Positions 18,431-27,460 of a stretch of DNA of 64,000 nt are shown piece after piece. Location of the stretch: positions 102,875-166,874 of the forward strand of contig NZ_JAUKPO010000015.1 in NCBI RefSeq assembly GCF_030503435.1, given 5' to 3'. The notes beneath the pieces were generated by a model that saw nothing but the letters and a program-made list of their open reading frames with translations, did not search any database and had not been told where the DNA came from. Numbering within the stretch: the stretch's first letter is position 1; each line of letters begins with the position of its first letter. This stretch comes from Rhodocytophaga aerolata (GTDB lineage Bacteria > Bacteroidota > Bacteroidia > Cytophagales > 172606-1). Both the position numbers and the translations under genes were made by a program.

Positions 18431-18995
18431 ATGGTATGCAGCTTAAATAATTTGACATGCTTTCAATCAGAATACAAAATTACCTAAACTCTTTCTTTTA
18501 GTTATACAAACGTTCAACATTTGGTTTTCTGAGTACTCTGGCTATAACCCGGAAAAATTACCGATGTAGGTTACCTTAGGTATATTGCTGTATGTTATGA
18601 ATATCAGGGAGTTACTTAAAAAACAAGGCAACTTGCCTGACAAATTGCTTATTTTTTTCATTCAAAGGAAGCCTGTTCAGAACATTTTGTTCAAATATGT
18701 GTTTTTAAATACAAAGGTCTTTATGAACGAACAAAAGGTAAGCGGCTTGTTTATCAGTTAACAGAAAACGGTTGGACTTAGTATTAAGAAAATTAAATAT
18801 TTACCACCCCCTATATCATCCCTAAACATCCCTTGGTATTTATTTTTATTCTATATTTTAAATGATTATATTTGAATCAGCACGAGACCTTTAAGTAACC
18901 ATTTTACACGTTATTAACCGGAAACCAACCTATTTTCATACACTTTCACTTATTTAACTTTATTGATAAACCAGATAAACCTAAGGAATTTACAA
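18431..18995. other. Long leader/intergenic region before response regulator
   Basis: About 565 bases between divergent genes. It is AT-rich with a possible 54-codon frame at 18597-18761 that I do not trust. A TATATTTG element at 18867-18874 fits a Bacteroidota promoter. The transcript of the response regulator would then have a leader of roughly 115 bases. Confidence 0.4.
18867..18874 (+). promoter_or_regulatory. Candidate -7 promoter element for response regulator
   Basis: TATATTTG matches the Bacteroidota -7 consensus TAnnTTTG and lies about 120 bases before the ATG at 18996. A clear TTG -33 element is not evident, so support is moderate. Confidence 0.4.
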
Positions 18996-19427
18996 ATGGA
19001 TACATTACAGATACTACTCGTAGAAGATAACCCCGGTGATGTACGGTTAACCCAGGAAGCCTTAAAGCAAAGTGATTTCCGCACCACCCTACAAGTAGTT
19101 GGAGACGGAGAAGAAGCCTTGCGTTTCCTACGAAAAGAGAATGGCTTTGCTCAGGTGTTCACTCCCGACCTTGTTTTACTGGATTTGAACCTGCCTAAAA
19201 AGAACGGATTTGAAGTACTCGAAACCCTACGGCAAGACAAAAACTTTAAACAAATTCCGGTCGTTGTGCTCACCACCTCTGTTGCCGAAGAAGACATTAT
19301 CCGTACACACCACGCCAATGCCAATTGTTACATCAGCAAACCCTTCGATTTTACACAGTTTTTGATGGCGCTGCAAATCATTAATCAAAGCAAATACTCA
19401 CCACTTAAAGTAACTCACGACATTTAA
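18996..19427 (+). CDS. Single-domain response regulator (Rcp1-like)
   Basis: 143 residues from the ATG at 18996, preceded by a TAAGGA ribosome-site-like sequence at 18982-18987; an upstream TTG at 18963 is less likely. It is a CheY-like receiver alone. It has the acidic pocket (LLVEDNPGDV), phosphoacceptor Asp in LVLLDLNLPKKNGFE, Thr switch (VVLTTS) and Lys in YISKPFDF. The NPGDVRL motif is typical of Rcp1-like regulators that pair with phytochrome or other hybrid kinases. No output domain, and no kinase gene is adjacent, so it is an orphan. Histidine kinases exist at 51-55 kb but pairing is speculative. Confidence 0.88.
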   Translation: MDTLQILLVEDNPGDVRLTQEALKQSDFRTTLQVVGDGEEALRFLRKENGFAQVFTPDLVLLDLNLPKKNGFEVLETLRQDKNFKQIPVVVLTTSVAEEDIIRTHHANANCYISKPFDFTQFLMALQIINQSKYSPLKVTHDI

Positions 19428-19448
19428 TCTGTATTATCTTGTTAATAC

Positions 19449-19482
19449 AAAGCCGGTAGCCAAAAAGCTACCGGCTTTTGAT
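19449..19482 (+). terminator. Intrinsic terminator after response regulator
   Basis: AAAGCCGGTAGC (19449-19460), 6-base loop, GCTACCGGCTTT (19467-19478), then a T-rich stretch. Perfect 12-base stem. Confidence 0.9.
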
Positions 19483-19650
19483 TTTTATACCTGAGGCAAC
19501 CTATCTGCTGTAAAAATATATAAACTTTTGTAGGTCAAAGTATAGCCAATGGGGAAGTGAATTTCTGTAAAAGATTCGCATCCGAGATACTTGCATTTCA
19601 TGAGTTATTATGCTTAATTTAATTTTTAGTTTTCATTTTTAAAGATTCCG

Positions 19651-21411
19651 ATGCAAATTTCTCAAAGCAGAAAAGAATACGACGTATGCATTGTCGGCTC
19701 CGGTGCCGGCGGTGGTATGGCAGCCAAAGTCCTTACTGAAGGTGGCGCAAATGTACTAATGTTGGAAGCAGGTCCTAACTGGGATGTAAACAAAGACGGC
19801 AAGATGCTTGCCTGGCCGTATGATTCTCCCAGAAGAGGTGCCGGAACAACCAGGCCTTTTGGCGAGTTTGATGCAGCCCTGGGAGGCTGGGAAATTGAAG
19901 GAGAGCCCTATACTAAAGTTCCCGGCTCCGATTTTCAATGGTTCCGTTCCCGGATGCTGGGTGGCCGTACAAACCACTGGGGACGTATTTCCTTAAGATT
20001 CGGCCCCCTGGATTTCAGACGCCGCAGCATAGACGGCCTGGGAGATGACTGGCCGATCACGTATGATGAAATTAAACCCTACTATGACAAGGTAGACCGC
20101 CTGGTAGGTATTTTTGGTAGCAAAGAAGGAATATATAATGAGCCGGATGGCGAATTTTTGCCTCCTCCCAAACCCCGTTGTTATGAGTTATTTGTAAAAA
20201 AAGGCTGCGATAAATTAGGTATTCCTGTAATTCCTTCCCGTTTATCTATCCTTACCAAACCACACAACGGACGTGCGGCCTGCCACTACTGCTCCCAGTG
20301 TAACCGTGGCTGCTCTACCCATTCCAACTTCTCCTCCCCTTCGGTACTTTTACCTCCAGCCTTGAAAACTGGCAGACTGGAGATTATTACCGATGCCATG
20401 GCTAGGGAAGTAACTGTAGACCAGGAAGGACAAGCAACGGGCGTATCGTATGTAGATACCAACACTTTGCAGGAACATCATGTAAAAGCCAAAATTGTGG
20501 TACTGGCAGCTGGTGCCTGCGAAACAGCCAGGTTGTTATTGAATTCTAAATCAAGCCGCCACCCGAATGGCCTGGCTAACTCCAGTGATGTGGCCGGAAA
20601 ATACCTGATGGATTCTACAGGTACCAACGTTAGCGGCTTTTTCCCCCAGATGATGAACAACGTACCCCATAACGAAGATGGTACAGGCGGTATGCACATG
20701 TACATGCCCTGGTGGTTGAACGACAAAAAACTGGACTTCCCACGTGGCTATCATATTGAGTTTGGAGGTGGCCGCCGTATGCCGAGTTTTGGTTTTATGG
20801 GAGGTATTCATAACTACAATAATCCTAATCCTTCGCATAACACGAGCGGCACCTACGATTCGGAGAAAAAAATAGATCCAGCCAATATGGTAGGAGGCGG
20901 ATATGGTAAACAGTTAAAAGATGATTACCGCCGTTTCTATGGGTCAACGATTGGGTTCTCAGGCCGGGGCGAAGCCATTGCATTTAAAACCAACTATTGC
21001 GAAATAGATCCTAATACGGTAGATAAATTTGGTATACCTGTCTTGCGTTTCCACTACAAATGGAGCGAATATGAGTACAACCAGGTAAAACACATGCAGG
21101 AGACTTTCCGCGAAATCATTGATACGCTGGGCGGTGTAGCTCTTTCTCCCATGCCTACTAAAGAACAAGGCTATGGCATTGCTGCCCCTGGCCTCATCAT
21201 CCATGAACTGGGTGTAACCAGAATGGGTAATGATCCTAAATCTTCGGTGGTAAACAAGCATTGCCAGGCGCATGAGGTGAAAAACCTATTCATTACCGAT
21301 GGGGGCTCATTTGTTTCTCAGGCAGATAAAAATCCTACCTGGACCATTCTTGCCTTATCGATGCGTGCCTCTGAATATATTATTGACCAAAAGAAAAAGC
21401 AGAATATTTAA
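19651..21411 (+). CDS. GMC-family FAD-dependent dehydrogenase
   Basis: 586 residues. FAD-binding GSGAGGG is at 16-22 with the paired acidic LEAGP. The GMC substrate domain and the C-terminal FAD-contact region NLFITDGGSFVSQADKNPTW with its active-site neighbourhood are present. A four-cysteine cluster C211, C214, C217, C221 (CHYCSQCNRGC) recalls the iron-sulfur-bearing alpha subunits of sugar and gluconate dehydrogenases. The next gene, 81 bases downstream, encodes a gluconate-2-dehydrogenase subunit-3-like protein with a twin-arginine leader. The two are likely a periplasmic dehydrogenase pair, with this large subunit co-exported. The sugar or polyol substrate is unknown. Confidence 0.88.
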   Translation: MQISQSRKEYDVCIVGSGAGGGMAAKVLTEGGANVLMLEAGPNWDVNKDGKMLAWPYDSPRRGAGTTRPFGEFDAALGGWEIEGEPYTKVPGSDFQWFRSRMLGGRTNHWGRISLRFGPLDFRRRSIDGLGDDWPITYDEIKPYYDKVDRLVGIFGSKEGIYNEPDGEFLPPPKPRCYELFVKKGCDKLGIPVIPSRLSILTKPHNGRAACHYCSQCNRGCSTHSNFSSPSVLLPPALKTGRLEIITDAMAREVTVDQEGQATGVSYVDTNTLQEHHVKAKIVVLAAGACETARLLLNSKSSRHPNGLANSSDVAGKYLMDSTGTNVSGFFPQMMNNVPHNEDGTGGMHMYMPWWLNDKKLDFPRGYHIEFGGGRRMPSFGFMGGIHNYNNPNPSHNTSGTYDSEKKIDPANMVGGGYGKQLKDDYRRFYGSTIGFSGRGEAIAFKTNYCEIDPNTVDKFGIPVLRFHYKWSEYEYNQVKHMQETFREIIDTLGGVALSPMPTKEQGYGIAAPGLIIHELGVTRMGNDPKSSVVNKHCQAHEVKNLFITDGGSFVSQADKNPTWTILALSMRASEYIIDQKKKQNI

Positions 21412-21492
21412 CAGAACCCCAAGAGACACTCCCTCTGGGTTGGTTTAACTTTTTATGCTTTCCCTTTCTCACTTTTCAATTATCCATTTGCC

Positions 21493-22146
21493 ATGAGCAA
21501 AATAAGCAGAAGACAATCATTGAAATTTTTAGGGGTCGGCTCTGTCGGAGCTGGCCTTACTATGGCCGGATGTGATACCAAGTCTACCGGAGACCATACC
21601 AGTGAAAACAAAGATGCCGCTGAACATAACCACGTAGCTCAGTCCGTAGATCCCAGCGACCGTGATAAACAGCTACTAAAAGAAAAATTCTTTACCGACC
21701 AGGAAAGAAAAACGGTACGTACGCTGGCAGATATTATCATTCCAAAAGACGAACGGTCTGGCAGCGCATCGGATGCAGGTGTTCCGGAGTTTATCGAGTT
21801 TATGATGTTGGATCAGCCCTACCGCCAGACGGCCATGCGGGGAGGTTTAGCCTGGCTTAATAACCGTTGCCTGAAAGTCCATGGAAAAGATTTTGTAGAC
21901 TCCGATGATGCACAGCGGAAGGCAATTCTGGATGAAATTGCCTTCCCGGCAAAAGGAAAAGCAAAGAAAGAAATTACTCAGGGTATTTCTTTCTTCAATA
22001 GTTTCCGAGATCTGACAGCTACCGGTTTCTGGACCAGTAAGATCGGCATTGATGACCTGAAATACATCGGTAATGTGGCTAATCCGAACTGGAATGGCTG
22101 TCCGGATGAGGCTTGCAATCACCTGGGCGTACAAAATTCGGCATAA
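21493..22146 (+). CDS. Gluconate 2-dehydrogenase subunit 3 family protein
   Basis: 217 residues. Twin-arginine leader SRRQSLKFLG is at 5-14, with a lipobox-like TMAGC ending at C27, so it may be a Tat-exported lipoprotein. The body has the subunit-3 features FFTDQERKTVRTLADIIIPKDE and EFIEFMMLDQPY. These small subunits carry the GMC flavoprotein through the Tat system and support its maturation. The gene follows the GMC gene, the reverse of the common order. No cytochrome subunit is encoded nearby, so the electron acceptor is unknown. Confidence 0.85.
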   Translation: MSKISRRQSLKFLGVGSVGAGLTMAGCDTKSTGDHTSENKDAAEHNHVAQSVDPSDRDKQLLKEKFFTDQERKTVRTLADIIIPKDERSGSASDAGVPEFIEFMMLDQPYRQTAMRGGLAWLNNRCLKVHGKDFVDSDDAQRKAILDEIAFPAKGKAKKEITQGISFFNSFRDLTATGFWTSKIGIDDLKYIGNVANPNWNGCPDEACNHLGVQNSA

Positions 22147-22255
22147 AAAAAGGGTAAAGAAGTGAAAATGTAAAATAGTTTTTGTAATTTATACATTCTA
22201 TTGCCCCATAAACACTTCAGTGACAAACACTTGTTCCACTTAAACCTTCATACCT

Positions 22256-22786
22256 ATGAAAACCGCAGAAGAAATCCTTAGAGAAAAAGCAAGGGACATC
22301 ATAACTGTTACTCCCGAAACATCCATAGAAGAAGCCTTGCAATTGATGGTTTACCATAAAATTGGCGCTATACTGGTAAAAGAAGGAGATGATATTGTGG
22401 GTATCTGGACTGAACGTGACCTGATGCAGGATATATTACAGGAAGGCTTTTCTATTAAAGAAGCCCGGATCGGCGACTATATGACAACCGGTCTTCTGTC
22501 GGCCCCCTGCACAGACACCAGCTACGAGCTGATGGATAAGTTTTTAGGTATGCGGCTGCGGCACCTGCTGATTGAAAAAAATGGCCGCTACATAGGCATG
22601 CTCTCTGCCGGTGACGTAATGAAGGAGACTTTGCTGGATAAAACCCGTGAATATGAGGCGTTGAATTTTAAAGTAAGCTGGGACTATTACGAGAACTGGC
22701 GCACGCCGGTAACTAAAGCAAGTACAGAACCCAATGAACTGTACATACCTTATCCGGCTAATATTCAAGCCTTCCGCAACAGGTAA
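22256..22786 (+). CDS. CBS-domain protein
   Basis: 176 residues with two CBS motifs in tandem. The first half has TPETSIEEALQLMVYHKIGAILVKEGDDIVG-type strands and the second has GMRLRHLLIEKNGRYIGMLSAGDVM. Paired CBS modules bind adenine nucleotides and sense energy state. No catalytic domain is attached. The tail after about 130 is helical and aromatic. Probably monocistronic, with a hairpin terminator 20 bases downstream. Confidence 0.85.
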   Translation: MKTAEEILREKARDIITVTPETSIEEALQLMVYHKIGAILVKEGDDIVGIWTERDLMQDILQEGFSIKEARIGDYMTTGLLSAPCTDTSYELMDKFLGMRLRHLLIEKNGRYIGMLSAGDVMKETLLDKTREYEALNFKVSWDYYENWRTPVTKASTEPNELYIPYPANIQAFRNR

Positions 22787-22806
22787 AACCAGGGTCTTTA
22801 CCACTA

Positions 22807-22850
22807 AAAGCCTGTAGACACCTAATCAAATGGTGTTTGCAGGCTTTTTT
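22807..22850 (+). terminator. Intrinsic terminator after CBS gene
   Basis: AAAGCCTGTAGACACC (22807-22822) pairs with GGTGTTTGCAGGCTTT (22832-22847), with two G-T wobbles, followed by T residues. Confidence 0.8.
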
Positions 22851-23050
22851 ATTGATGGTTAATCCAACAGAATATCATTTTCTAGCAATTCCTGCAATTT
22901 TGCAACTTTTCAGCCTGCTTTACACGTATTGGGCTACAACAATCATTATCAATCTTTTCCTCCTGATTTTTTGTATTACTACTAACTAATTTCTACAACA
23001 AATATTTGTGTTTCAAATATTTACTAATTCTACCACAACTAATTTTATCC

Positions 23051-25282
23051 ATGATAAGCAATACTGCAAAAAAAACAAAGCGCACAACAAAAAAGACTAA
23101 ACTGAATGTCTGGATTGGTAAACCGTACCCCTTGGGAGCCACCTGGGATGGTGATGGAGTTAATTTTGCCTTGTTCAGTGAGAGTGCAACCAAAGTAGAA
23201 TTGTGTCTGTTCAATTCCGCAGAAGATTCCCAGGAATCTGTCCGCATCCGGATGCGGGAACAAACCGACTATGTATGGCATTGCTACATCCCAGGCCTGA
23301 AGCCCGGACAATTATATGGATACCGGGTATATGGTCCACACCATCCCGAACATGGCCAACGGTTCAATCCGAGTAAGCTACTGCTTGATCCCTATGCAAA
23401 AGCTATTACCGGCCGCATTAACTGGAGCAATGCCATGTTTGGCTATCCGGTAGAGTCCACAGATGAAAACAGGCATTTGTTACTCGATACACAAGACAGT
23501 GCTGCAGGTATGAACCGCTCTGTAGTCATCGATGAAGCCTTTGATTGGGGAAACGACAAAAGCCCGAATATTCCGCTCAATGAATCCATCATATACGAAG
23601 TACATGTAAAGGGATTTACCCAGCTGCATCCGGAAATAGATCCAAAAATCCGGGGAACCTACGCAGCCCTGGCCACCCCGGAAATTATTGATTACCTGAA
23701 AAAACTAGGTATAACAGCTGTAGAACTACTCCCGGTGCATCACTTTGTGCACGATAAAATTCTGGTAGAAAAAGGGCTGAACAATTACTGGGGATATAAT
23801 ACCATTGGTTTTTTTGCACCCCATGCCGATTACTCCTCACTGGGTATATTCGGTCAGCAGGTACTGGAGTTTAAGGCCATGGTGAAAACCCTCCATAAAG
23901 CCGGCATTGAAGTAATACTGGATGTGGTATACAATCACACTGCCGAAGGCAATCATTACGGGCCTACCCTATCCTTTAAAGGAATCGACAATCAAGCGTA
24001 TTACCGGCTGGTAAATGGCAATCCACAATTTTACATGGATTATACTGGTACTGGAAATACCATTAATATGCTCCATCCTAAATCTTTGCAAATGGTTATG
24101 GATAGCCTCCGGTACTGGGTTACGGAAATGCATGTGGATGGCTTCCGCTTTGATCTGGCTTCAACGCTGGCTCGGGGTCTGCACGATGTAGGCAAACTTT
24201 CTACTTTCCTGGATACCATACACCAAGACCCTATCCTTTCTCAGGTAAAACTCATTGCCGAACCTTGGGATGTAGGCGAAGGCGGCTACCAGGTAGGAAA
24301 CTTCCCGGTGAAATGGGCTGAATGGAATGGCAAATACCGCGACAGTGTGCGCCGATTCTGGAAAGGCGATGAAAGTCAGGTAGCCGAACTTGCTTACCGG
24401 TTGAGTGGCAGCAGCGACTTATACCAGCACAATGGCCGCTTGCCGGGCTCCAGCATCAACTTTATTACGGCACATGATGGCTTTACCCTGAACGATCTGG
24501 TAAGTTATAATGAAAAGCATAACCATGCCAACGGCGAAAACAACAACGATGGCGACAGTCATAATAATAGCTGGAACTGTGGAGTAGAAGGCCCTACGGA
24601 TGACGAGGATATTATTTTCCTTCGTGAAAAACAGAAACGCAATTTTCTGGCTACCCTGTTTTTAAGCCAGGGCGTACCTATGTTGCTGCATGGCGATGAA
24701 TACGGCCGTACACAACATGGCAACAACAATGTGTACTGCCAGGATAATGAAACGAGTTGGTTTAACTGGGAATGGACGAAGACAGAACAAGCCTTGTTTG
24801 AGTTCACCTCCATGATAATTAAACTTCGCAGAGATCATCCGGTGCTGCACCGCCGTAAATTCTTTCATGGCCGGGAAATCCGTGGTACCAAAATTAAAGA
24901 TATCCGCTGGTTGCGTCCCGATGGAAAAGACATGACCCGCAAGGAGTGGCACAGTTCTTATGTCCGCTGCCTGGGTATGCTGCTCAATGGCCAGGTAATG
25001 AGTGAGTATGACGAACGGTCTCAGCGTATAAAAGATGATATTTTCCTGCTAATTGTGAACAGCTATTGGGAGCCTATTGATTTTAACGTTCCTGACCGGC
25101 CTATCAAAGGTAGCTGGGAAATCATCATCGACACGCACGAAGATATTCAGTCTGATGATAAGAAAAAGAAGAAAATCAATTTTGGAGAAGCATACACCTT
25201 GCAGTCCCGTTCGCTGGTGCTGCTTCGTATGATTCCCAAGGCAAGCAAGCAGAGCAATCATCTTGCGGAACAAGCAGAATAA
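23051..25282 (+). CDS. glgX: Glycogen debranching enzyme GlgX
   Basis: 743 residues from the ATG at 23051; a start at 23006 adds an unlikely hydrophobic leader. N-terminal CBM48 (PYPLGATWDGDGVNFALFSE) precedes a GH13 catalytic barrel. The active site is complete: nucleophile D368 in DGFRFDLAS, acid/base E404 in AEPWD, and stabilising D476 in HDGFTLNDL. It hydrolyses alpha-1,6 branches of limit dextrins in glycogen breakdown. No other glycogen gene is adjacent, so it appears a single-gene unit with its own terminator. The short lysine-rich N-terminal tail (KKTKRTTKKTK) is unusual but looks harmless. Confidence 0.93.
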   Translation: MISNTAKKTKRTTKKTKLNVWIGKPYPLGATWDGDGVNFALFSESATKVELCLFNSAEDSQESVRIRMREQTDYVWHCYIPGLKPGQLYGYRVYGPHHPEHGQRFNPSKLLLDPYAKAITGRINWSNAMFGYPVESTDENRHLLLDTQDSAAGMNRSVVIDEAFDWGNDKSPNIPLNESIIYEVHVKGFTQLHPEIDPKIRGTYAALATPEIIDYLKKLGITAVELLPVHHFVHDKILVEKGLNNYWGYNTIGFFAPHADYSSLGIFGQQVLEFKAMVKTLHKAGIEVILDVVYNHTAEGNHYGPTLSFKGIDNQAYYRLVNGNPQFYMDYTGTGNTINMLHPKSLQMVMDSLRYWVTEMHVDGFRFDLASTLARGLHDVGKLSTFLDTIHQDPILSQVKLIAEPWDVGEGGYQVGNFPVKWAEWNGKYRDSVRRFWKGDESQVAELAYRLSGSSDLYQHNGRLPGSSINFITAHDGFTLNDLVSYNEKHNHANGENNNDGDSHNNSWNCGVEGPTDDEDIIFLREKQKRNFLATLFLSQGVPMLLHGDEYGRTQHGNNNVYCQDNETSWFNWEWTKTEQALFEFTSMIIKLRRDHPVLHRRKFFHGREIRGTKIKDIRWLRPDGKDMTRKEWHSSYVRCLGMLLNGQVMSEYDERSQRIKDDIFLLIVNSYWEPIDFNVPDRPIKGSWEIIIDTHEDIQSDDKKKKKINFGEAYTLQSRSLVLLRMIPKASKQSNHLAEQAE

Positions 25283-25291
25283 CAAAAATCT

Positions 25292-25326
25292 ACCCTCACA
25301 GCCTGCACAAACTGTGAGGGTTTTTC
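25292..25326 (+). terminator. Intrinsic terminator after glgX
   Basis: ACCCTCACAG (25292-25301), 10-base loop, CTGTGAGGGT (25312-25321), then a T-run. Perfect 10-base stem. Confidence 0.88.
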
Positions 25327-25607
25327 TTTACCAATTATTGATGAGCGTTGTATAGGCAAGGGAATAGAACTTTTTTTAAGAAAAAACTTTTCGTGTTCTC
25401 TTCCGATATACATTTCCTTCGAATCCCCTTCAATCCTGCCAAGAATAGATGGGTGGTATAATTTTTCTACATATGTGCTAAAGTAGAGTCGTTACTTTAT
25501 ATTTTAATTACAGAAAATCTTATCAAATTTTATGGCCTTACGTATGCTACTTGCATAGGTAACAGATGCCTTCACATGTTTCATATTTAAAAGAAAGGAC
25601 GATTTTT

Positions 25608-26759
25608 ATGTTAGCAATGAATTATCGGGGGCCTCAACGGGTTCGTATTGATCATAAACCCTACCCAAAGATAGAGCACCCGCAAGATGCCATCATACGG
25701 GTAACCCGTTCCTGCATCTGCGGATCGGATTTGCACCTATATAATGGAAATGTGCCAGATACCCGCGTTGGCATGACCTTCGGGCACGAGTTCACCGGAG
25801 TAGTAGAGGAAATAGGTCCAGATGTTGAAAAGCTGAAAGTTGGCGATCAGGTATTGGTGCCTTTTAATATTTCCTGTGGCAAATGTCATTTTTGCAAACA
25901 AGGCTTGTACGGAAATTGCCACGAATCGAATTCGCAGGCTACAGCCGTTGGCGGTATTTTTGGCTATTCTCATACGGCAGGCGGCTACGATGGCGGGCAA
26001 GCGGAATATGTACGCGTGCCTTATGCAAATGTAGGGCCTACCGTTATCCCACCCGGAATGGACCTGGATGATGCAGTATTACTTACTGATGTGGTGCCTA
26101 CAGGTTACCAGGCAGCTGAAATGGGAGGCATTCAACCCGGCGATACAGTAGTAGTCTTTGGAGCCGGCCCGGTCGGTATTATGGCAGCCAAATGTTCCTG
26201 GCTATTCGGCGCCGGCCGTGTAATTGTAATAGATCATGTAGATTACCGGCTGGAATTTGTCCGCAACTATGCCCAATGCGAAGCCTATAACTTTAAGGAG
26301 ATGGACGATCCGGTGGTGTTTTTAAAACGGACAACTGACTGGATGGGTGCTGATGTATGTATTGATGCGGTAGGAGCTGAAGCGGCTGGCAGTGCACTGC
26401 AAACTATTACCGGAAGAAAGCTTTTACTCCAAGCAGGTTCTGCTACTGCCTTACATTGGGCTATAAATTCTGTCAAAAAAGGCGGCATTGTATCTATTGT
26501 AGGCGTATATGGGCCAACAGATAACTTGGTTCCGATAGGAAATGTGGTAAACAAAGGCCTTACGATCCGGGCTAATCAGGCTTCTGTAAAACGCTTATTA
26601 CCCAGATTGATAGAGCACGTTCAGAATGGCGTGTTGAATCCGAAAGCATTGATTACGCACCGGGTGCCTTTAGAAGATGTAGCCGATGCGTATCATATTT
26701 TTTCAGAAAAGCTTGATAATTGCATCAAACCTGTTCTTATCCCATCATCCAAACGATAA
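25608..26759 (+). CDS. Zinc-dependent alcohol dehydrogenase
   Basis: 383 residues from the ATG at 25608, preceded by a clear AAAGGA; an upstream start at 25566 is in frame but lies before that ribosome site. Catalytic zinc ligands are C38 (CICGSD) and H60-E61 (GHEFTG). The structural zinc lobe is C90, C93, C96, C104 (CGKCHFCKQGLYGNC). The Rossmann motif is VVVFGAGPVGIMAA. The subgroup resembles glutathione-independent formaldehyde dehydrogenase and threonine-dehydrogenase-like enzymes. The substrate is not certain. It is 11 bases ahead of a small membrane-anchored protein gene, so they are co-transcribed. Confidence 0.9.
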   Translation: MLAMNYRGPQRVRIDHKPYPKIEHPQDAIIRVTRSCICGSDLHLYNGNVPDTRVGMTFGHEFTGVVEEIGPDVEKLKVGDQVLVPFNISCGKCHFCKQGLYGNCHESNSQATAVGGIFGYSHTAGGYDGGQAEYVRVPYANVGPTVIPPGMDLDDAVLLTDVVPTGYQAAEMGGIQPGDTVVVFGAGPVGIMAAKCSWLFGAGRVIVIDHVDYRLEFVRNYAQCEAYNFKEMDDPVVFLKRTTDWMGADVCIDAVGAEAAGSALQTITGRKLLLQAGSATALHWAINSVKKGGIVSIVGVYGPTDNLVPIGNVVNKGLTIRANQASVKRLLPRLIEHVQNGVLNPKALITHRVPLEDVADAYHIFSEKLDNCIKPVLIPSSKR

Positions 26760-26770
26760 AATAGATCACT

Positions 26771-27376
26771 ATGAATAATACAGCAAAAGATTTTTCACAT
26801 ATAAAAGGCTGGGGCATAGATGCAGATCCAAAAAATGACCCAACCTATCCGATGAAACGCCGGACTGACGCAGAGCAGCAAGGATATAGCTGGCAGCGGC
26901 CAACGCAACAACCGGTAAATATTGAAGTGTTGCACTCCATTGAACGACCGAATGTAAGTGCTGTCTTTGGTACGTCTACTCCTCCTTCCGGTCTTAGTGG
27001 CATGATCCGGAGGTTTGCTTTTAAATACAGTGAATCCAGTTATGGCCATTGGTTACCCTTGTTACTAGCCGACCGGGTAAACGTAGTAGAAGGTGTGCTA
27101 GAAGATCTGTCCAAGGGACATGTACCCAATATTTTTGCCGAGAAAGGCTGGAATGCCGAGTGGAAACATAATCCGAAAGGGTTGGTACAGAAAGTAGCCA
27201 TAGGGGTATTAGTTACAACCGCTGTTGTTGTACTTCTATCCAGAAAAAAAGAGCACAAACATACCAGACATACCGGGTACTCAGAAGACGAAAGGTACTC
27301 GGAAGACCAAGGGTATACAAGCAATAAAAGCTATTCCAAGCATGACTTGTTTCCCGAAAGCAAACCTATAAAATAG
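26771..27376 (+). CDS. Membrane-anchored protein of unknown function
   Basis: 201 residues. The first ~140 are soluble, with PTYPMKRRTDAEQQGYSWQRPTQQP then a compact helical domain (FAFKYSESSYGHWLPLLLADRVNVVEGVLEDLS). One membrane segment is at about 142-158 (VAIGVLVTTAVVVLLS), followed by a charged Tyr/Ser/Glu tail with imperfect repeats of GYSED. Not recognised. It follows the zinc dehydrogenase gene by 11 bases, so it may act with it or anchor it (inference). Confidence 0.7.
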   Translation: MNNTAKDFSHIKGWGIDADPKNDPTYPMKRRTDAEQQGYSWQRPTQQPVNIEVLHSIERPNVSAVFGTSTPPSGLSGMIRRFAFKYSESSYGHWLPLLLADRVNVVEGVLEDLSKGHVPNIFAEKGWNAEWKHNPKGLVQKVAIGVLVTTAVVVLLSRKKEHKHTRHTGYSEDERYSEDQGYTSNKSYSKHDLFPESKPIK

Positions 27377-27379
27377 CTT

Positions 27380-27439
27380 ATTCCTACTCACACAAAAAGG
27401 CTCTCTTTTGCAAGAGAGCCTTTTTGTGTGAGTAGGAAT
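27380..27439. terminator. Perfect 28-bp bidirectional hairpin terminator
   Basis: Left arm 27380-27407 and right arm 27412-27439 are exact inverse complements over 28 bases, with a 4-base TTGC loop. The centre GGCTCTC/GAGAGCC is flanked by A and T runs on both strands. It lies between converging genes and can end both. Confidence 0.92.
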
Positions 27440-27460
27440 GCAGAATGATCCAGCATATTT

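Noticed and set aside
18597..18761. 54-codon plus-strand frame before the response regulator
   Set aside because: No domain, no ribosome site, and it lies in an AT-rich leader; could be chance.
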